Of a DNA stretch of 64,000 bases, positions 26,999 to 36,585 are shown in pieces. Origin of the DNA: JABURQ01 sp029243145 (GTDB lineage: Bacteria; Planctomycetota; Planctomycetia; Planctomycetales; Planctomycetaceae); contig CBFHYX010000002.1 of the NCBI GenBank assembly GCA_965660145.1, positions 346,124-410,123 of the forward strand, given 5' to 3'. The notes below the pieces were generated by a model, which saw nothing but the letters and a program-made list of their open reading frames with translations, made no database searches and had not been told where the DNA came from. The first letter of the stretch is position 1. Every line of letters starts with the position of its first letter. Position numbers and translations under genes: made by a program.

Positions 26999-27195
26999 CG
27001 TCTCAACTCCTGGAGATAAGTCTTGTTCCCGACTTGATAATACAGTTTACCCAACGAAGTGATCCCATCTTGATGATGGATGAGTTGGGTTGTCTTGTAC
27101 GAATATGTCTATCTCAAACCGATTGATTCTCTATCGTCACAATCTAGGTGAACGACGGAACCTTCTCTTAATATAACGATTGTGAGGAATGTTCG

Positions 27196-27229
27196 TAAAA
27201 TAAGCTCGTTTGAAAGTTCAAACAAGCTT
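27196..27229 (-). terminator. Rho-independent terminator downstream of the Big2/DUF1549 gene
   Basis: On the minus strand a 13-position stem with one mismatch, AAGCT-N-GTTTGAA against TTCAAAC-N-AGCTT (27202-27229), encloses a 2-nt loop and is followed by ATTTTA. It lies 11 nt past the stop codon of the 27240-29687 gene, so that gene may be transcribed separately from the WD40 gene further down. Confidence 0.65.
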
Positions 27230-27239
27230 CTCATAATGA

Positions 27240-29687
27240 CTAATGGTTAAACAAGAACTCTCGTGAGTTCATCAGAGCCCACAGAATGTCTTCCAGAACT
27301 TGCTGGTTGTTATCATTCTTCAATAACACTTCGTTCAACGCGGACCGTTCAGCCTCCGTAGGACGACGAGACAAAGTGCGGATATAGATTTCTTCAAGGA
27401 TATCTTGCGGTAATTTCTTCTCGTCCAAACGCCGCTTAATCAAATTCCCTTGAGCAATCTTACTGTTTACCGTATCTCCATTAAGCAGATGTAATGCTTG
27501 AGAAAGATTCGGTTCCATTTTGACTTCGCAAGAACAAACGGATTCTCGTGTCGCACGTCCAAAAGTCGTGAGAAAATACGTTGAGGTATTGCCGTCTGAA
27601 ATCTGCACCGCACGAGCACCATTAGGCAGCCCGCGGAATTTATCGTCTGTGTCGGTCACCTGACTAATGGAATCGAGCAGAAACTCTGCCCGCAAGCGTC
27701 GGAGAGATGCATGCGAGAAATTGGTGCTGTCGGTTTCATTGGTTTCATTTGCCTGCGTTGATAGCTGATACGTCCGCGACATGCAGATATCTTTAACGAG
27801 CTTTTTGAAGTCGTAATCGTAATCGGTGAATTTCATCGCCAGCTCATTCAAAAGTGGTTCATTCACGGGGGGATTACTGATTCGAATGTCGTCCACTTCC
27901 TGAATGATGCCTCGACCAAAGAAGTGAGACCAAACGCGGTTGACAAGATTCCGTGCGAAGAAGGGATTCTCTTTCGATGCCAACCAGTTAGCCATCACTT
28001 CACGACGATCTTTGCCTTTAACATCGGGGACATCGCCGCCCAAGAATTTTGGAGGCATGTTGCGATTATCGACAGGATGCTTCATTTCGCCACCGCCAGA
28101 GTTGTAGACGATGGTTTCCCGCACATCTTCAGAGGTTTTACGCCCGATCTGTGTGAAGAACGCCGAAAAACTGTAATAGTCGTCCATCGTCCAACGGTCG
28201 AACGGGTGATTGTGACACTGAGCACATTGGATTCTCATGCCCATGAACACCTGGGCCACATTCTCTGACGTTTTCAGTGTATCGCGTTCCAGTTGATAGA
28301 AGTTTGTCGGTGGATTGGTGAATGTTCCACCATTCGCTCCCAACAATTCACGCACCATCTGATCGACGGGCATGTTGCTGGCGACTCGATCTTTCAACCA
28401 GTTGTAATACAGAAGCATTGCTTTGTAACTGTTTTGATTATCGGAACGAATCTTGAGAAGTTCGGCCCATTTCATCACCCAGACCTCGACAAACTCTTTT
28501 CGTTCGAGCAGTTCGTCAATTTTGCGTTCACGTTTGTCGTGCGAACTGTCGGCCATAAATATTTCGTACTCTTCGACCGTCGGCAATGTCCCAGTAATAT
28601 CCAAGGTCACACGCCGAATGAACTCTTCATCGGTACAAACTCCTGAGGGAATTTGACGTAGTTTTTTCAACTTTTCATGAACAAGTCCGTCAATGTAGTT
28701 ATTCCCGGCAATCTCTTCGGGCCATTGAAACTGCAGCCCTTTTGGCAAAATGATAAATCTCGAACCAACCGTATGCGTATCAAAGCGAGCCATCAGGAAT
28801 GATTCGCCACGCGCCCCGGCAGTCACGATTCCTTCTTGAGTCACTTCAGCCGAGTTGTCGTTACTGGTCATAAAGTAGGCTTGAGACGTGATATCACGAT
28901 CTGTGCCATCCGAGTAGTAACCACGAACCGTTAAGCGTTGCGTCGAACCTTCGCCATCCATGACGGCTTCTTTTGGATAAATCTCCACACGCTCAACTTT
29001 TGGAACTTCACCTTGATCGTTCTTGGCACCTTCTTTTATCCAACGCAACATGGTGCTGTATAATTCACCGCCCGATTCCAATTGTTTACCACCGGTGTGC
29101 GGTACCTGACCGGATGCCTTTTCCAGCACCAGACTTTGTTCAGGCAGAGCCAAATTGATACGTCGGCCAGGAATCTCACGCGTCAGTTTGAAATGATCGC
29201 CGTTGGGATCATATCCGAACAACGATAAGCCAAAACCATCTTTTCCACTTTTGGCACCATGACAACTACCATTATTACAACTGGACTTCATAAAAATTGG
29301 CATAACATCCAAGCGAAAACTCAGCGGACCATCGGCAGCATGGGTGGTCACTTTGACTGGCAGCTTGGAAGTCAGTCCGCCAAATTCTACGGTGACTTCC
29401 GAATCGCCATCAGCGACAGGATAGAGAATGTTATTTTCCATTTTCGCCAGTGCCGCATTTGCCAAAGTCAGCTTGGATTCGCTGGTGACATCCCGAGTGA
29501 GCCCACTGGGATAAACAGCCTGAACCTGAATCGACTGACGATCACGGGCCGAGGAAAGATTAACATTTGCGGGATAGACTCTTAGCTCAGAAGGATTACC
29601 TTCTTGAGCAAAAGAAGTTTGCCCCAACAATCCAATGGCAATGCCAGCCGTCAGCAGAGTGAAAAACAGAGATCGAAGCTTAGTCAT
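27240..29687 (-). CDS. Secreted Big2/DUF1549/DUF1553 cytochrome-type protein
   Basis: The ATG at 29687 has GAGG 6 nt upstream and starts a signal peptide (MTKLRSLFFTLLTAGIAIGL). The 815-residue protein has an N-terminal bacterial Ig-like (Big2) domain (ELRVYPANVNLSSARDRQS). An unusual heme-type motif CNNGSCHG follows near residue 138, then a second Big2-like stretch (RVEIYPKEAVMDGEGSTQ). DUF1549 is next (RRVTLDITGTLPTVEEY and CAQCHNHPFDRWTMDDYYSF), and DUF1553 ends the protein (ARNLVNRVWSHFFGRGI). CX4CH replaces the usual CXXCH at the first site. It is encoded with a PPC-domain protein (80 nt away) and DUF1501, a common planctomycete trio. It probably works outside the cytoplasm. Confidence 0.92.
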   Translation of the reverse strand: MTKLRSLFFTLLTAGIAIGLLGQTSFAQEGNPSELRVYPANVNLSSARDRQSIQVQAVYPSGLTRDVTSESKLTLANAALAKMENNILYPVADGDSEVTVEFGGLTSKLPVKVTTHAADGPLSFRLDVMPIFMKSSCNNGSCHGAKSGKDGFGLSLFGYDPNGDHFKLTREIPGRRINLALPEQSLVLEKASGQVPHTGGKQLESGGELYSTMLRWIKEGAKNDQGEVPKVERVEIYPKEAVMDGEGSTQRLTVRGYYSDGTDRDITSQAYFMTSNDNSAEVTQEGIVTAGARGESFLMARFDTHTVGSRFIILPKGLQFQWPEEIAGNNYIDGLVHEKLKKLRQIPSGVCTDEEFIRRVTLDITGTLPTVEEYEIFMADSSHDKRERKIDELLERKEFVEVWVMKWAELLKIRSDNQNSYKAMLLYYNWLKDRVASNMPVDQMVRELLGANGGTFTNPPTNFYQLERDTLKTSENVAQVFMGMRIQCAQCHNHPFDRWTMDDYYSFSAFFTQIGRKTSEDVRETIVYNSGGGEMKHPVDNRNMPPKFLGGDVPDVKGKDRREVMANWLASKENPFFARNLVNRVWSHFFGRGIIQEVDDIRISNPPVNEPLLNELAMKFTDYDYDFKKLVKDICMSRTYQLSTQANETNETDSTNFSHASLRRLRAEFLLDSISQVTDTDDKFRGLPNGARAVQISDGNTSTYFLTTFGRATRESVCSCEVKMEPNLSQALHLLNGDTVNSKIAQGNLIKRRLDEKKLPQDILEEIYIRTLSRRPTEAERSALNEVLLKNDNNQQVLEDILWALMNSREFLFNH

Positions 29688-29767
29688 AATTGACCTCAAA
29701 ACACCATTATTAGGATGTTGTCGTTTATTTATTGAATATAGGATATTGAACGAATTCAGCGAGCTTC

Positions 29768-32212
29768 TTACTTCTGCGATGCTGCCTTACGTTTTTCTGC
29801 ATCCAGTCGCAATTTCTCCAGCGGAGTTAACACTTTTGGTGCGACCGGCTTTGGCTCAACCTTTTTCACCACCGGCTGAACCATAGGCTTCTCTTTTGGT
29901 GGGGGCAGTGGCTTGTCAATCTGAAGCTCAGTGCTCCCCAGACGATGAGCTATGGGCTCACCATTTTGAGTCACCACTAATTGGCAGAAGATATTCTTGT
30001 GTTTTCCGACCGGGCTCTCTACGGCGGTACTGACCTTAAAGATCAGTTCCGCAGTTTCTTTATTGAGCTTCATCTCGACGGCTTCAGCTTTGTGCGGAAG
30101 GCCGACAAGTTTCACAGTCGCCTCACCTTCATAAGGTGTGCTGGTTGTCACTTTGCAGATAATGTCAGCAGGTTTCCCTTGTTCAGTTGAGGCTCTTTCA
30201 AGTGCCAATTGAACGAACGGAGGTACCACTTCAAGAGTTGCCATTTGAGAGGACACCATGACGGTTCCCTTTCCAGCATCAGCATAACCAAGTGCGAAGA
30301 CGGGCCAATTCCCCACCGCCGCATTTGAGTTGGCGTTGAGCGAATAAATTACTTCACTCTTTCCTTCAGGAATATCGATGTAACTCCGAGTCCCGATGCC
30401 AGGGGAACGGAATGGAAACTCCACACGAATCGCTTTTGTAAAACCTTCCGCTCGTTGTGCGGTGATTTTCAAATCCATCGATCCATTTTGCACGATGGGA
30501 ACTTTTGGTTGCACGATCTCCAGTGAAAACGGAGATTCTTCAATCACGGCAATTGCAAGTTGACCAACGGGGCGCCCCCAGAGAATCTGGGCATTCTGAT
30601 AGCGAACCATGTCCGCAAAATTTTTGAAGTGACCAGTCACGGTTTGCTTTTCATCGGCTGGCTTGCAAGTGAAGTCCAACAGCTTGCCTCCCAGAGGAGC
30701 ATCGGCGGCCGCTTCAAACAAAACCGGCCAAGTCGACATGTTGGCAGGCACCTGTAAAGCCTGCATCTTCATGCCTTCCGGCAAACCTTCACCGCTCAGG
30801 ATGACATCGCCGCCAAAGTTTTGACGACCTATTGTCATGCGAGTCGCGATACGATTTCCGCGTGGCACATAAATGGTCTGACGTTCTTGACCGTAGCGAG
30901 ACACACGAGGAATCCCCAGATCGATGCTGGGAGTCGTCGGTGTGAATTCGATGCGATAAACAAAATCAGCACCGCCACGCTTCAGATGATCCGTTACCCG
31001 AATCGAGTATTCACCGTCCGCTGGAAATTTGTAACGAAAGTAACTATCGGGCGAACGGTTGGCATCATCGTTTCCGGTGAGACCTTTCCCGTTGGCATCG
31101 TAGAGATTCATGACGGGATCAAGCGGAGACCGCAGTGATCGGGCGTGGCAGTGAATTTCCCACGTCTCATCCTTCTTGGCAGTGAACTTGAAAAAGTCGA
31201 CATCGCCATCAGCTTGAATGATTCCATTGAACGCATTTGGCATTGTGGCGGGAGTTGCCTTGATGCGATCTTCATTGGGCTCAACTTCCAAGACATTTCC
31301 GTGCGGAAACAAACGAAAGGTATTAGGAGAAGCCGAAAGCCCACCAGCATCTTCAGCCAGCACTCCGAAATCTTTATTCTCGGCTGCCGGAAGCTTCACT
31401 TTTGCTTTGAGTTCGGCTGCAGGCATTCCTAAATAAGTGACATCAACTTCTTGCCCAAGTTGACCACCAGCCGGATAAACGGCCGTGGGGCGTGGGAATG
31501 TCCCGAGATGCGCACGATAATAGGAAGCTCCGTTACCCCGATAGGAAGAATCGCGCACTTCAATGATATAAGCGCCATCTTCGGGAGCCACAATACTTGC
31601 CATACAATCTTGATACAGCAACGGCGTATCATCGCACGCTGCTAACTCGAAGCGGTCTTTGTCGAGAATCGCACAGTAAGGATCAAAGAGAGTGTTCCCC
31701 AGACGTAACCCTTCGACTTCGACGCTAATTCGTTGACCCTTCTTCGCGGTGACGCGGAAGTAATCGACGTCTTCATTGTCTATTCGACCTTCCATCGTCT
31801 GATTGGTGAGTTCGACTTCTTGTGGTTGTTCGAAACTCGAGTTGGGTTCCTTTTCGGCAGCAGAAGGATAGGGGCCGACCCAAAATGTGTGGTAATCGGA
31901 AATCCCACTTTTCGTGCGGACCGCCATCACATGCTCGCCGAGTCTGACTTCGGGGGCAATTTTCACCTTGGCCTTGAATGAGTTCGCGTTGACAGGTTCG
32001 ATGCTAACTTGCTCAAAACCCTCTGAGTGAAACAGAATCTGCTCGGCATCTTCGAGTCGATTACCGCTGAGCAGCAATTCCACTTCGGTGCCACGCTGCC
32101 CTCCTCGCGGACGAATTAATGTCAGGCGAGGGTCGGCAGCTTCAAGCAAAACACTCGAAACTGTGAGAGCGATCAAGCCAACAAAGCAGATCGTTTGAGT
32201 CATCCGGGTCAT
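29768..32212 (-). CDS. Secreted PPC-domain protein
   Basis: GGAG 6 nt before the ATG at 32212 decides the start; 14 further codons upstream lack a site. The 814-residue protein has a signal peptide (MTRMTQTICFVGLIALTVSS). An IPT/TIG-like segment comes next (IRPRGGQRGTEVELLLSG), then two bacterial pre-peptidase C-terminal (PPC) domains (EPNSSFEQPQEVELTNQ with DVDYFRVTAKKGQ, and DGDVDFFKFTAKKDE). Two more beta-sandwich regions follow, and a Pro/Lys-rich tail ends the protein. PPC domains usually bind or target secreted enzymes, but no enzyme domain is present. With DUF1501 upstream (120 nt) and DUF1549 downstream it forms a standard planctomycete set of unknown function. Confidence 0.9.
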   Translation of the reverse strand: MTRMTQTICFVGLIALTVSSVLLEAADPRLTLIRPRGGQRGTEVELLLSGNRLEDAEQILFHSEGFEQVSIEPVNANSFKAKVKIAPEVRLGEHVMAVRTKSGISDYHTFWVGPYPSAAEKEPNSSFEQPQEVELTNQTMEGRIDNEDVDYFRVTAKKGQRISVEVEGLRLGNTLFDPYCAILDKDRFELAACDDTPLLYQDCMASIVAPEDGAYIIEVRDSSYRGNGASYYRAHLGTFPRPTAVYPAGGQLGQEVDVTYLGMPAAELKAKVKLPAAENKDFGVLAEDAGGLSASPNTFRLFPHGNVLEVEPNEDRIKATPATMPNAFNGIIQADGDVDFFKFTAKKDETWEIHCHARSLRSPLDPVMNLYDANGKGLTGNDDANRSPDSYFRYKFPADGEYSIRVTDHLKRGGADFVYRIEFTPTTPSIDLGIPRVSRYGQERQTIYVPRGNRIATRMTIGRQNFGGDVILSGEGLPEGMKMQALQVPANMSTWPVLFEAAADAPLGGKLLDFTCKPADEKQTVTGHFKNFADMVRYQNAQILWGRPVGQLAIAVIEESPFSLEIVQPKVPIVQNGSMDLKITAQRAEGFTKAIRVEFPFRSPGIGTRSYIDIPEGKSEVIYSLNANSNAAVGNWPVFALGYADAGKGTVMVSSQMATLEVVPPFVQLALERASTEQGKPADIICKVTTSTPYEGEATVKLVGLPHKAEAVEMKLNKETAELIFKVSTAVESPVGKHKNIFCQLVVTQNGEPIAHRLGSTELQIDKPLPPPKEKPMVQPVVKKVEPKPVAPKVLTPLEKLRLDAEKRKAASQK

Positions 32213-32331
32213 AGCAAACTCCATTTGAACGGACGGGCCGAAGCAAACCACCACATCGGCTGCTTCGACCCAAGTTGTTCACGCATGCGGGAATATTTTA
32301 AGGCAGGAAGGAGGAGGAATCAGTCGGCGGA

Positions 32332-33627
32332 TTAAGCCAACAATTCTTGTCGCACCTTACCTCCGTCGACGATCTCAATTGGGCGATCGCCGGGTGCCAT
32401 TAATTCTTTGTCGGCAATAATGCCAAGATTGTGGTAGATCGTGGTGGCCCAATCCTGAACATTCAAGGCATCAACTTCGGGTTCACTGGCAGTGGCATTT
32501 GAGGAACCATAAATGCTACCTCTCTTGAATCCACCACCGGCAAGAACGACACTGAAGACTTTTGGCCAGTGATCGCGGCCAGCAGTGGCGTTAATTTTAG
32601 GTGTTCGACCGAATTCTGATGCAACACACACCATTGTCGTATCGAGCAAACCGCGTTGATCGAGGTCTGAGATCAAAGTCGCAAAGGCTTTGTCAAACGA
32701 TGGCATTTGGCCATCCATCGATTGCTCGATGTTATTATGCATGTCCCAACCGCCATAGGTCATCGTGATGAAGCGAGCTCCCCCTTCAACCAATCGACGA
32801 GCCAACAACATACGGGCACCGGCCTGATTACGTCCATAAGCGTCTCGAAGCTTGGCATCTTCTTTATTGATATCGAAAGCTTCGCGGGCTTCTTTCGAAC
32901 TCACCATTCCATAGGCACGTTTGTAGAAGGTATCGACAGCGTTCAGCGAGTCAGCTTTTTCCTTACTGACAAAGTGGTCGTTGACGGCATCGAGAATACT
33001 TCGACGGCGGGTGAAACGATTATCATCGACTCCCCCCGGCAACGTCAGGTCACGAACCGTGAAGTTGGCGGATGCAGGATCGGAACCCACCGAGAACGGA
33101 GCAAACGAAGAACTCAGGTACCCGGTACCGGCGAATTCGTTCGGCTGATTGGGAATAGCAACGTAAGGCGGAATGGCCGTACGAGGACCAAACTCGTGCG
33201 AGATCACAGACCCCATACTGGGGAATGACAACGCAGGACTCGGACGATAGCCGGTGAACATATTGTGTGTGCCACGCTCGTGGGCGGCTTCACCGTGAGT
33301 CATCGAACGACAGACCGTAATCTTGTCGGCGATTTTGGCAGTCTCTTTCATGTTCTCATTGAAAAAGACACCCGGCAACTTGGTTGCGATGTGTTTCATC
33401 GGACCGCGATACTCAATCGGAGCAAACGGTTTTGGATCGAAAGACTCTTGGTGAGCCATCCCACCGGGAAGATAGATGAAGATCACCGACTTCGCGGTAC
33501 CCTCTTTAGTTTCATAGTTCTTGATATCAGCATTGGACTTCATTTTCAGGAAGTCGGTGAGTGTCAAACCCAGACCGCCCATAAAGCCGACATGCATGAA
33601 ATCGCGACGTGACGGAAACAGGCTCAT
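32332..33627 (-). CDS. DUF1501 protein, Tat-exported
   Basis: AAGGAG with a 6-nt spacer supports the ATG at 33627. The 431-residue protein begins with a twin-arginine signal (SRRDFMHVGFMGGLGLT). It has the DUF1501 blocks YLPGGMAHQESFDPKP, CRSMTHGEAAHERGTHN, TMTYGGWDMHNNIEQ and SEFGRTPKINATAGRDHWP. The GGWDMHN and GRDH segments supply likely metal ligands. It is the first gene of the run that continues with the PPC protein and the Big2/DUF1549/DUF1553 protein. Such trios are frequent in planctomycetes. The enzyme activity, if any, is not known. Confidence 0.93.
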   Translation of the reverse strand: MSLFPSRRDFMHVGFMGGLGLTLTDFLKMKSNADIKNYETKEGTAKSVIFIYLPGGMAHQESFDPKPFAPIEYRGPMKHIATKLPGVFFNENMKETAKIADKITVCRSMTHGEAAHERGTHNMFTGYRPSPALSFPSMGSVISHEFGPRTAIPPYVAIPNQPNEFAGTGYLSSSFAPFSVGSDPASANFTVRDLTLPGGVDDNRFTRRRSILDAVNDHFVSKEKADSLNAVDTFYKRAYGMVSSKEAREAFDINKEDAKLRDAYGRNQAGARMLLARRLVEGGARFITMTYGGWDMHNNIEQSMDGQMPSFDKAFATLISDLDQRGLLDTTMVCVASEFGRTPKINATAGRDHWPKVFSVVLAGGGFKRGSIYGSSNATASEPEVDALNVQDWATTIYHNLGIIADKELMAPGDRPIEIVDGGKVRQELLA

Positions 33628-34297
33628 TCTTCACTCCTTATGTTTGTGTCAGTTTGCCGATTGCCAAATACAGGATTTGATAATCGAGATTGTATAAAGT
33701 TGGATCAACGTTTCAAAAACGCATTTTGTGAAACTGAATAACTTGCAGGCAGGAAGCTTGTGGATTTCACTTTTGAGTGAAAGCCAACAAGACGTTTGGA
33801 GGGTATCTCTTCAGTATTTGGCGGGATGTGATTCCCGATGCTGAGAATCGACACTCTTTAATTCATAAGCAGAAGCGAATGTGACCGAAAAGTCAAGCAC
33901 GATTTCCCAAGATCTCTGGATCTCAGTTGATATTCAGGCACACAAAATCAATTCAAAATCTGAGCGTTTTTTTGATTAACCACTTTCGTAGGGCGGGAAG
34001 CTGCCTTTGCAGGCACCTCTTATATCAACATCGGTTGGACTCTCTGTTCCCAAACAGTTTATTTTTGATCAGTTTAAGGTGATTTTCAGCATTTTTCCTC
34101 AAGAATCGATCTTTCCCCCCGAACCGGAAATTGTTATCACTCCCGTCATTCCAAGGATGGGGTTGCGAAGAGAATCCCGTTTGACGCAATTATTGACCTT
34201 ATCTACTGGGATGAAAACGACCCGGAAATCAGGAAGCCAATTCAGTAGCTTCCTCGCAGAAATACCCGCAACAGGCTTCTTGAAAGGATTCGGAATC
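33628..34297. other. 670-nt divergent intergenic region
   Basis: This separates the DUF1501 operon (minus) from the orphan secreted protein (plus). A reading frame in phase with the plus-strand gene is open from 34007, but I see no ribosome-binding site or family signal in it, and the signal peptide begins at 34298. A short 5-bp hairpin, CGGGA and TCCCG, lies near 33822-33837. No RNA gene or repeat was recognised. Promoters for both sides must lie here, but I cannot assign them. Confidence 0.5.
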
Positions 34298-35935
34298 ATG
34301 CTCAGCTCCCCCGCAGGCCATGTGCGCCACTGGCTCGCAGGCATTCTCGCACTCGTCTTTGTTGTCACCAGCGTGGCACCAGTGTCGGCTCAGGCCGATC
34401 GTCGCCAAGCCCTCGACAATCTACTCAAAGAGCTCATCCAATCTGAGCTTGCGAACATGGAAAACAAAAACAACCCCGCGTTGGGAGCCGCTCAACCAGC
34501 ACCCAAACGAGTTGTCAATAACTCGCAAGAGATTCACACAGCGCTCAGATCATTCACACGTGATTGCGACGATCTCGCGTTATCGCTCTCAGCAGACTCC
34601 CGCCGGATCGCTGGGTTGAATCAAATTCTTCCCGATTTGTATCGCTTGCGGGCACGTTCCTCGATTCTTGCCGACAAGACTGAGCAAGGTAATGACTGGA
34701 GTATTCTGCTGGATGATATCAAAACCATCGACCGCGATTGGCGCGGCGTATCCTTCAAACTCGATCAATTGCAGGGACTCTCGCAACAACAAAATCGCCT
34801 GGCCTCTCGCCTCGATCAAATTTCAGCCGACTTGATCAAGCAGCTCGACGTACGTCCGCAAATGGATACTTATGAATTGACGCGGACTCTGGCGAGTCTC
34901 AGTGTCGATTTTGAAAATCTGCTCGAAGAGATCACCTACGAAATCAGTGACTCGAATGATCGCCGCACTTTGCTTCTCGAAGGAGGAAAAGCTCAGCAAC
35001 AAGTGAAGCACATCAGCTTGTTGATTCGAGACAATGTGGAATACAGCAGGATCAAAACTGAATACGGACGGTTCAGCAGCATTTGGGGCCCCATGATGAC
35101 CAAGCTGCAATCGTACGACAACAGATACGTCGAACGATCATTGCGTCGGATCAACGAATCGGATCGTGCGGTCCACGAATTATTGTGGATGCCACACGAA
35201 ATTGATCGTCAACAACTTGTCTACCAGACTTCACTGTTGAAGAAAGAAGTGGACCAATTTTTCGCACGCACCCCTTTGAAGCTGTTGATTACATTGCCGA
35301 ATCCCGAATTCGTGCTCTCGACCGCCGATGCATTTTATGGAGTTTGTGAAAACTTCACAGACATCGTCAACAGCAACGGAAACCGAGAAGATATGGTTGA
35401 TGCATTCCGCTACATCGAAGAATCCCAGACGGAATTCATCACCATGTTCAAACCGATTCGCTCACAAGCCGCTTTGAATGTCTTGAATGCAATCGATCAG
35501 CATGTACACGATTTACGTGATGGGTTAGTTCTCGAAGAACAGTTCGATCGACGTAAGGCCGTCGAACTGGGCGCGTCATTGCAAAACCTCTCTGAGCACT
35601 TGCACATGGACACCAAGCTTTGGTTGTCCCACGTCCAGGTCAACTATAGACGACAGGCCGAAGAAGCAACTGCTCGGTTCTCAGAACTGTCAGCCGACTT
35701 TCATCAGCAGTCATTGAACGGCAGCAACGCCAACAAACTGCGTAAAATCAGCGATGATCTTTACGAACAATGGCGTGTTGTCCATAGCTATATTTCTCGC
35801 AGCACCAATGAAGACCGTGCCCACTTGGCACGTCTGGCCGCTCATATCGGTCCCACATTGGTTGAAGTTCGTACGCTGACGCAAGATGGCGGTGACGGAC
35901 CTCTCGCTGCAGGAAACCCTTTTCCGCGAAACTAA
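34298..35935 (+). CDS. Secreted helical protein of unknown function
   Basis: I do not recognise this family. The ATG at 34298 follows AAGGA by 9 nt and opens a convincing signal peptide (HWLAGILALVFVVTSVAPVS, cleavage near SAQA). An in-frame extension to 34007 is possible but unsupported. The 545-residue product is predicted from composition to be almost wholly alpha-helical, rich in Leu, Asp, Arg and Gln, with no Cys cluster, no transmembrane segment after the signal and no catalytic motif I can name. Phrases such as QNRLASRLDQISADLIKQL suggest coiled-coil stretches. A strong terminator follows at 35964, so it appears monocistronic. It may be an envelope structural protein; that is inference. 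Confidence 0.82.
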   Translation: MLSSPAGHVRHWLAGILALVFVVTSVAPVSAQADRRQALDNLLKELIQSELANMENKNNPALGAAQPAPKRVVNNSQEIHTALRSFTRDCDDLALSLSADSRRIAGLNQILPDLYRLRARSSILADKTEQGNDWSILLDDIKTIDRDWRGVSFKLDQLQGLSQQQNRLASRLDQISADLIKQLDVRPQMDTYELTRTLASLSVDFENLLEEITYEISDSNDRRTLLLEGGKAQQQVKHISLLIRDNVEYSRIKTEYGRFSSIWGPMMTKLQSYDNRYVERSLRRINESDRAVHELLWMPHEIDRQQLVYQTSLLKKEVDQFFARTPLKLLITLPNPEFVLSTADAFYGVCENFTDIVNSNGNREDMVDAFRYIEESQTEFITMFKPIRSQAALNVLNAIDQHVHDLRDGLVLEEQFDRRKAVELGASLQNLSEHLHMDTKLWLSHVQVNYRRQAEEATARFSELSADFHQQSLNGSNANKLRKISDDLYEQWRVVHSYISRSTNEDRAHLARLAAHIGPTLVEVRTLTQDGGDGPLAAGNPFPRN

Positions 35936-35963
35936 TCTTTGAATTGAAGACATGATTCTCGGC

Positions 35964-35997
35964 CCTTCGGTGGATAATACTGCCGAAGGTTTTTTTT
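35964..35997 (+). terminator. Strong Rho-independent terminator
   Basis: CCTTCGG (35964-35970) pairs perfectly with CCGAAGG (35983-35989) around a 12-nt loop and is followed by eight T. It lies 29 nt after the stop codon of the orphan secreted protein gene. Confidence 0.9.
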
Positions 35998-36096
35998 GAT
36001 GCGCTCATCTCAAGATGTCGGTTTGTCGCTCGGGCGTGACTTTCACTCCTCAGAGACTACAATCAAATTTCACCACACAATTGGGAAGAGACAGCG

Positions 36097-36585
36097 ATGG
36101 CTGATGGATTTCTTGGTTTCAAAACCTCTTTCATGCTTGATGCTGTTGTATGTGCGCTGGCGGCCGTCGTCCCGGCTCTTCTGTATTCGATCTACATTGT
36201 CAAATACAAACACAAGTTCCATCTCCATAAAAAACTTCAAATCGTTTTGGGTCTCGTCCTACTGCTGACTGTAGGAGCCTTTGAAATCGACCTGCAAATT
36301 GTTCATGGAGGATGGGAAAATATCGTGGCCAAACGCGATGTACGGTTAACGCCCGAAGCGTTCTCATTCGTTCATTCTCTGTTGTGGACTCACTTAGTTT
36401 TTGCCATTACCACACCTTTACTGTGGACCGTCACCATGGTCTTTGCACTCAAACGATTTCCTTCGCCACCTCTGCCCGGCGACCACAGCCCACTACATAA
36501 AAAACTCGCTTGGGCCTCCACGATCGACATCACCATGACATCAATCACGGGTCTTCTCTTCTATTACTTCGCATTCGTCGCGTGA
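36097..36585 (+). CDS. DUF420 membrane protein
   Basis: The 162-residue protein has four hydrophobic helices (AVVCALAAVVPALLYSIYIV, then IVLGLVLLLTVGAFEIDLQI, LVFAITTPLLWTVTMVFAL and TSITGLLFYYFAF). Conserved histidines lie on helix edges (HLHKKLQ, FVHSLLWTH and PLHKKLAWAS), as expected for the DUF420 family (YozB-like). Such proteins are often encoded near heme-copper oxidase or heme A biosynthesis genes, but none is visible here. Its TGA stop overlaps the GTG start of the following glycosyltransferase gene, so the two are translationally coupled. A role in respiratory complex assembly is suggested only by family context elsewhere. Confidence 0.85.
   Translation: MADGFLGFKTSFMLDAVVCALAAVVPALLYSIYIVKYKHKFHLHKKLQIVLGLVLLLTVGAFEIDLQIVHGGWENIVAKRDVRLTPEAFSFVHSLLWTHLVFAITTPLLWTVTMVFALKRFPSPPLPGDHSPLHKKLAWASTIDITMTSITGLLFYYFAFVA

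Noticed and set aside
34007..34297. 97-codon N-terminal extension of the orphan secreted protein
   Set aside because: The ATG at 34298 has a ribosome-binding site and directly opens a signal peptide; the extension would bury it.
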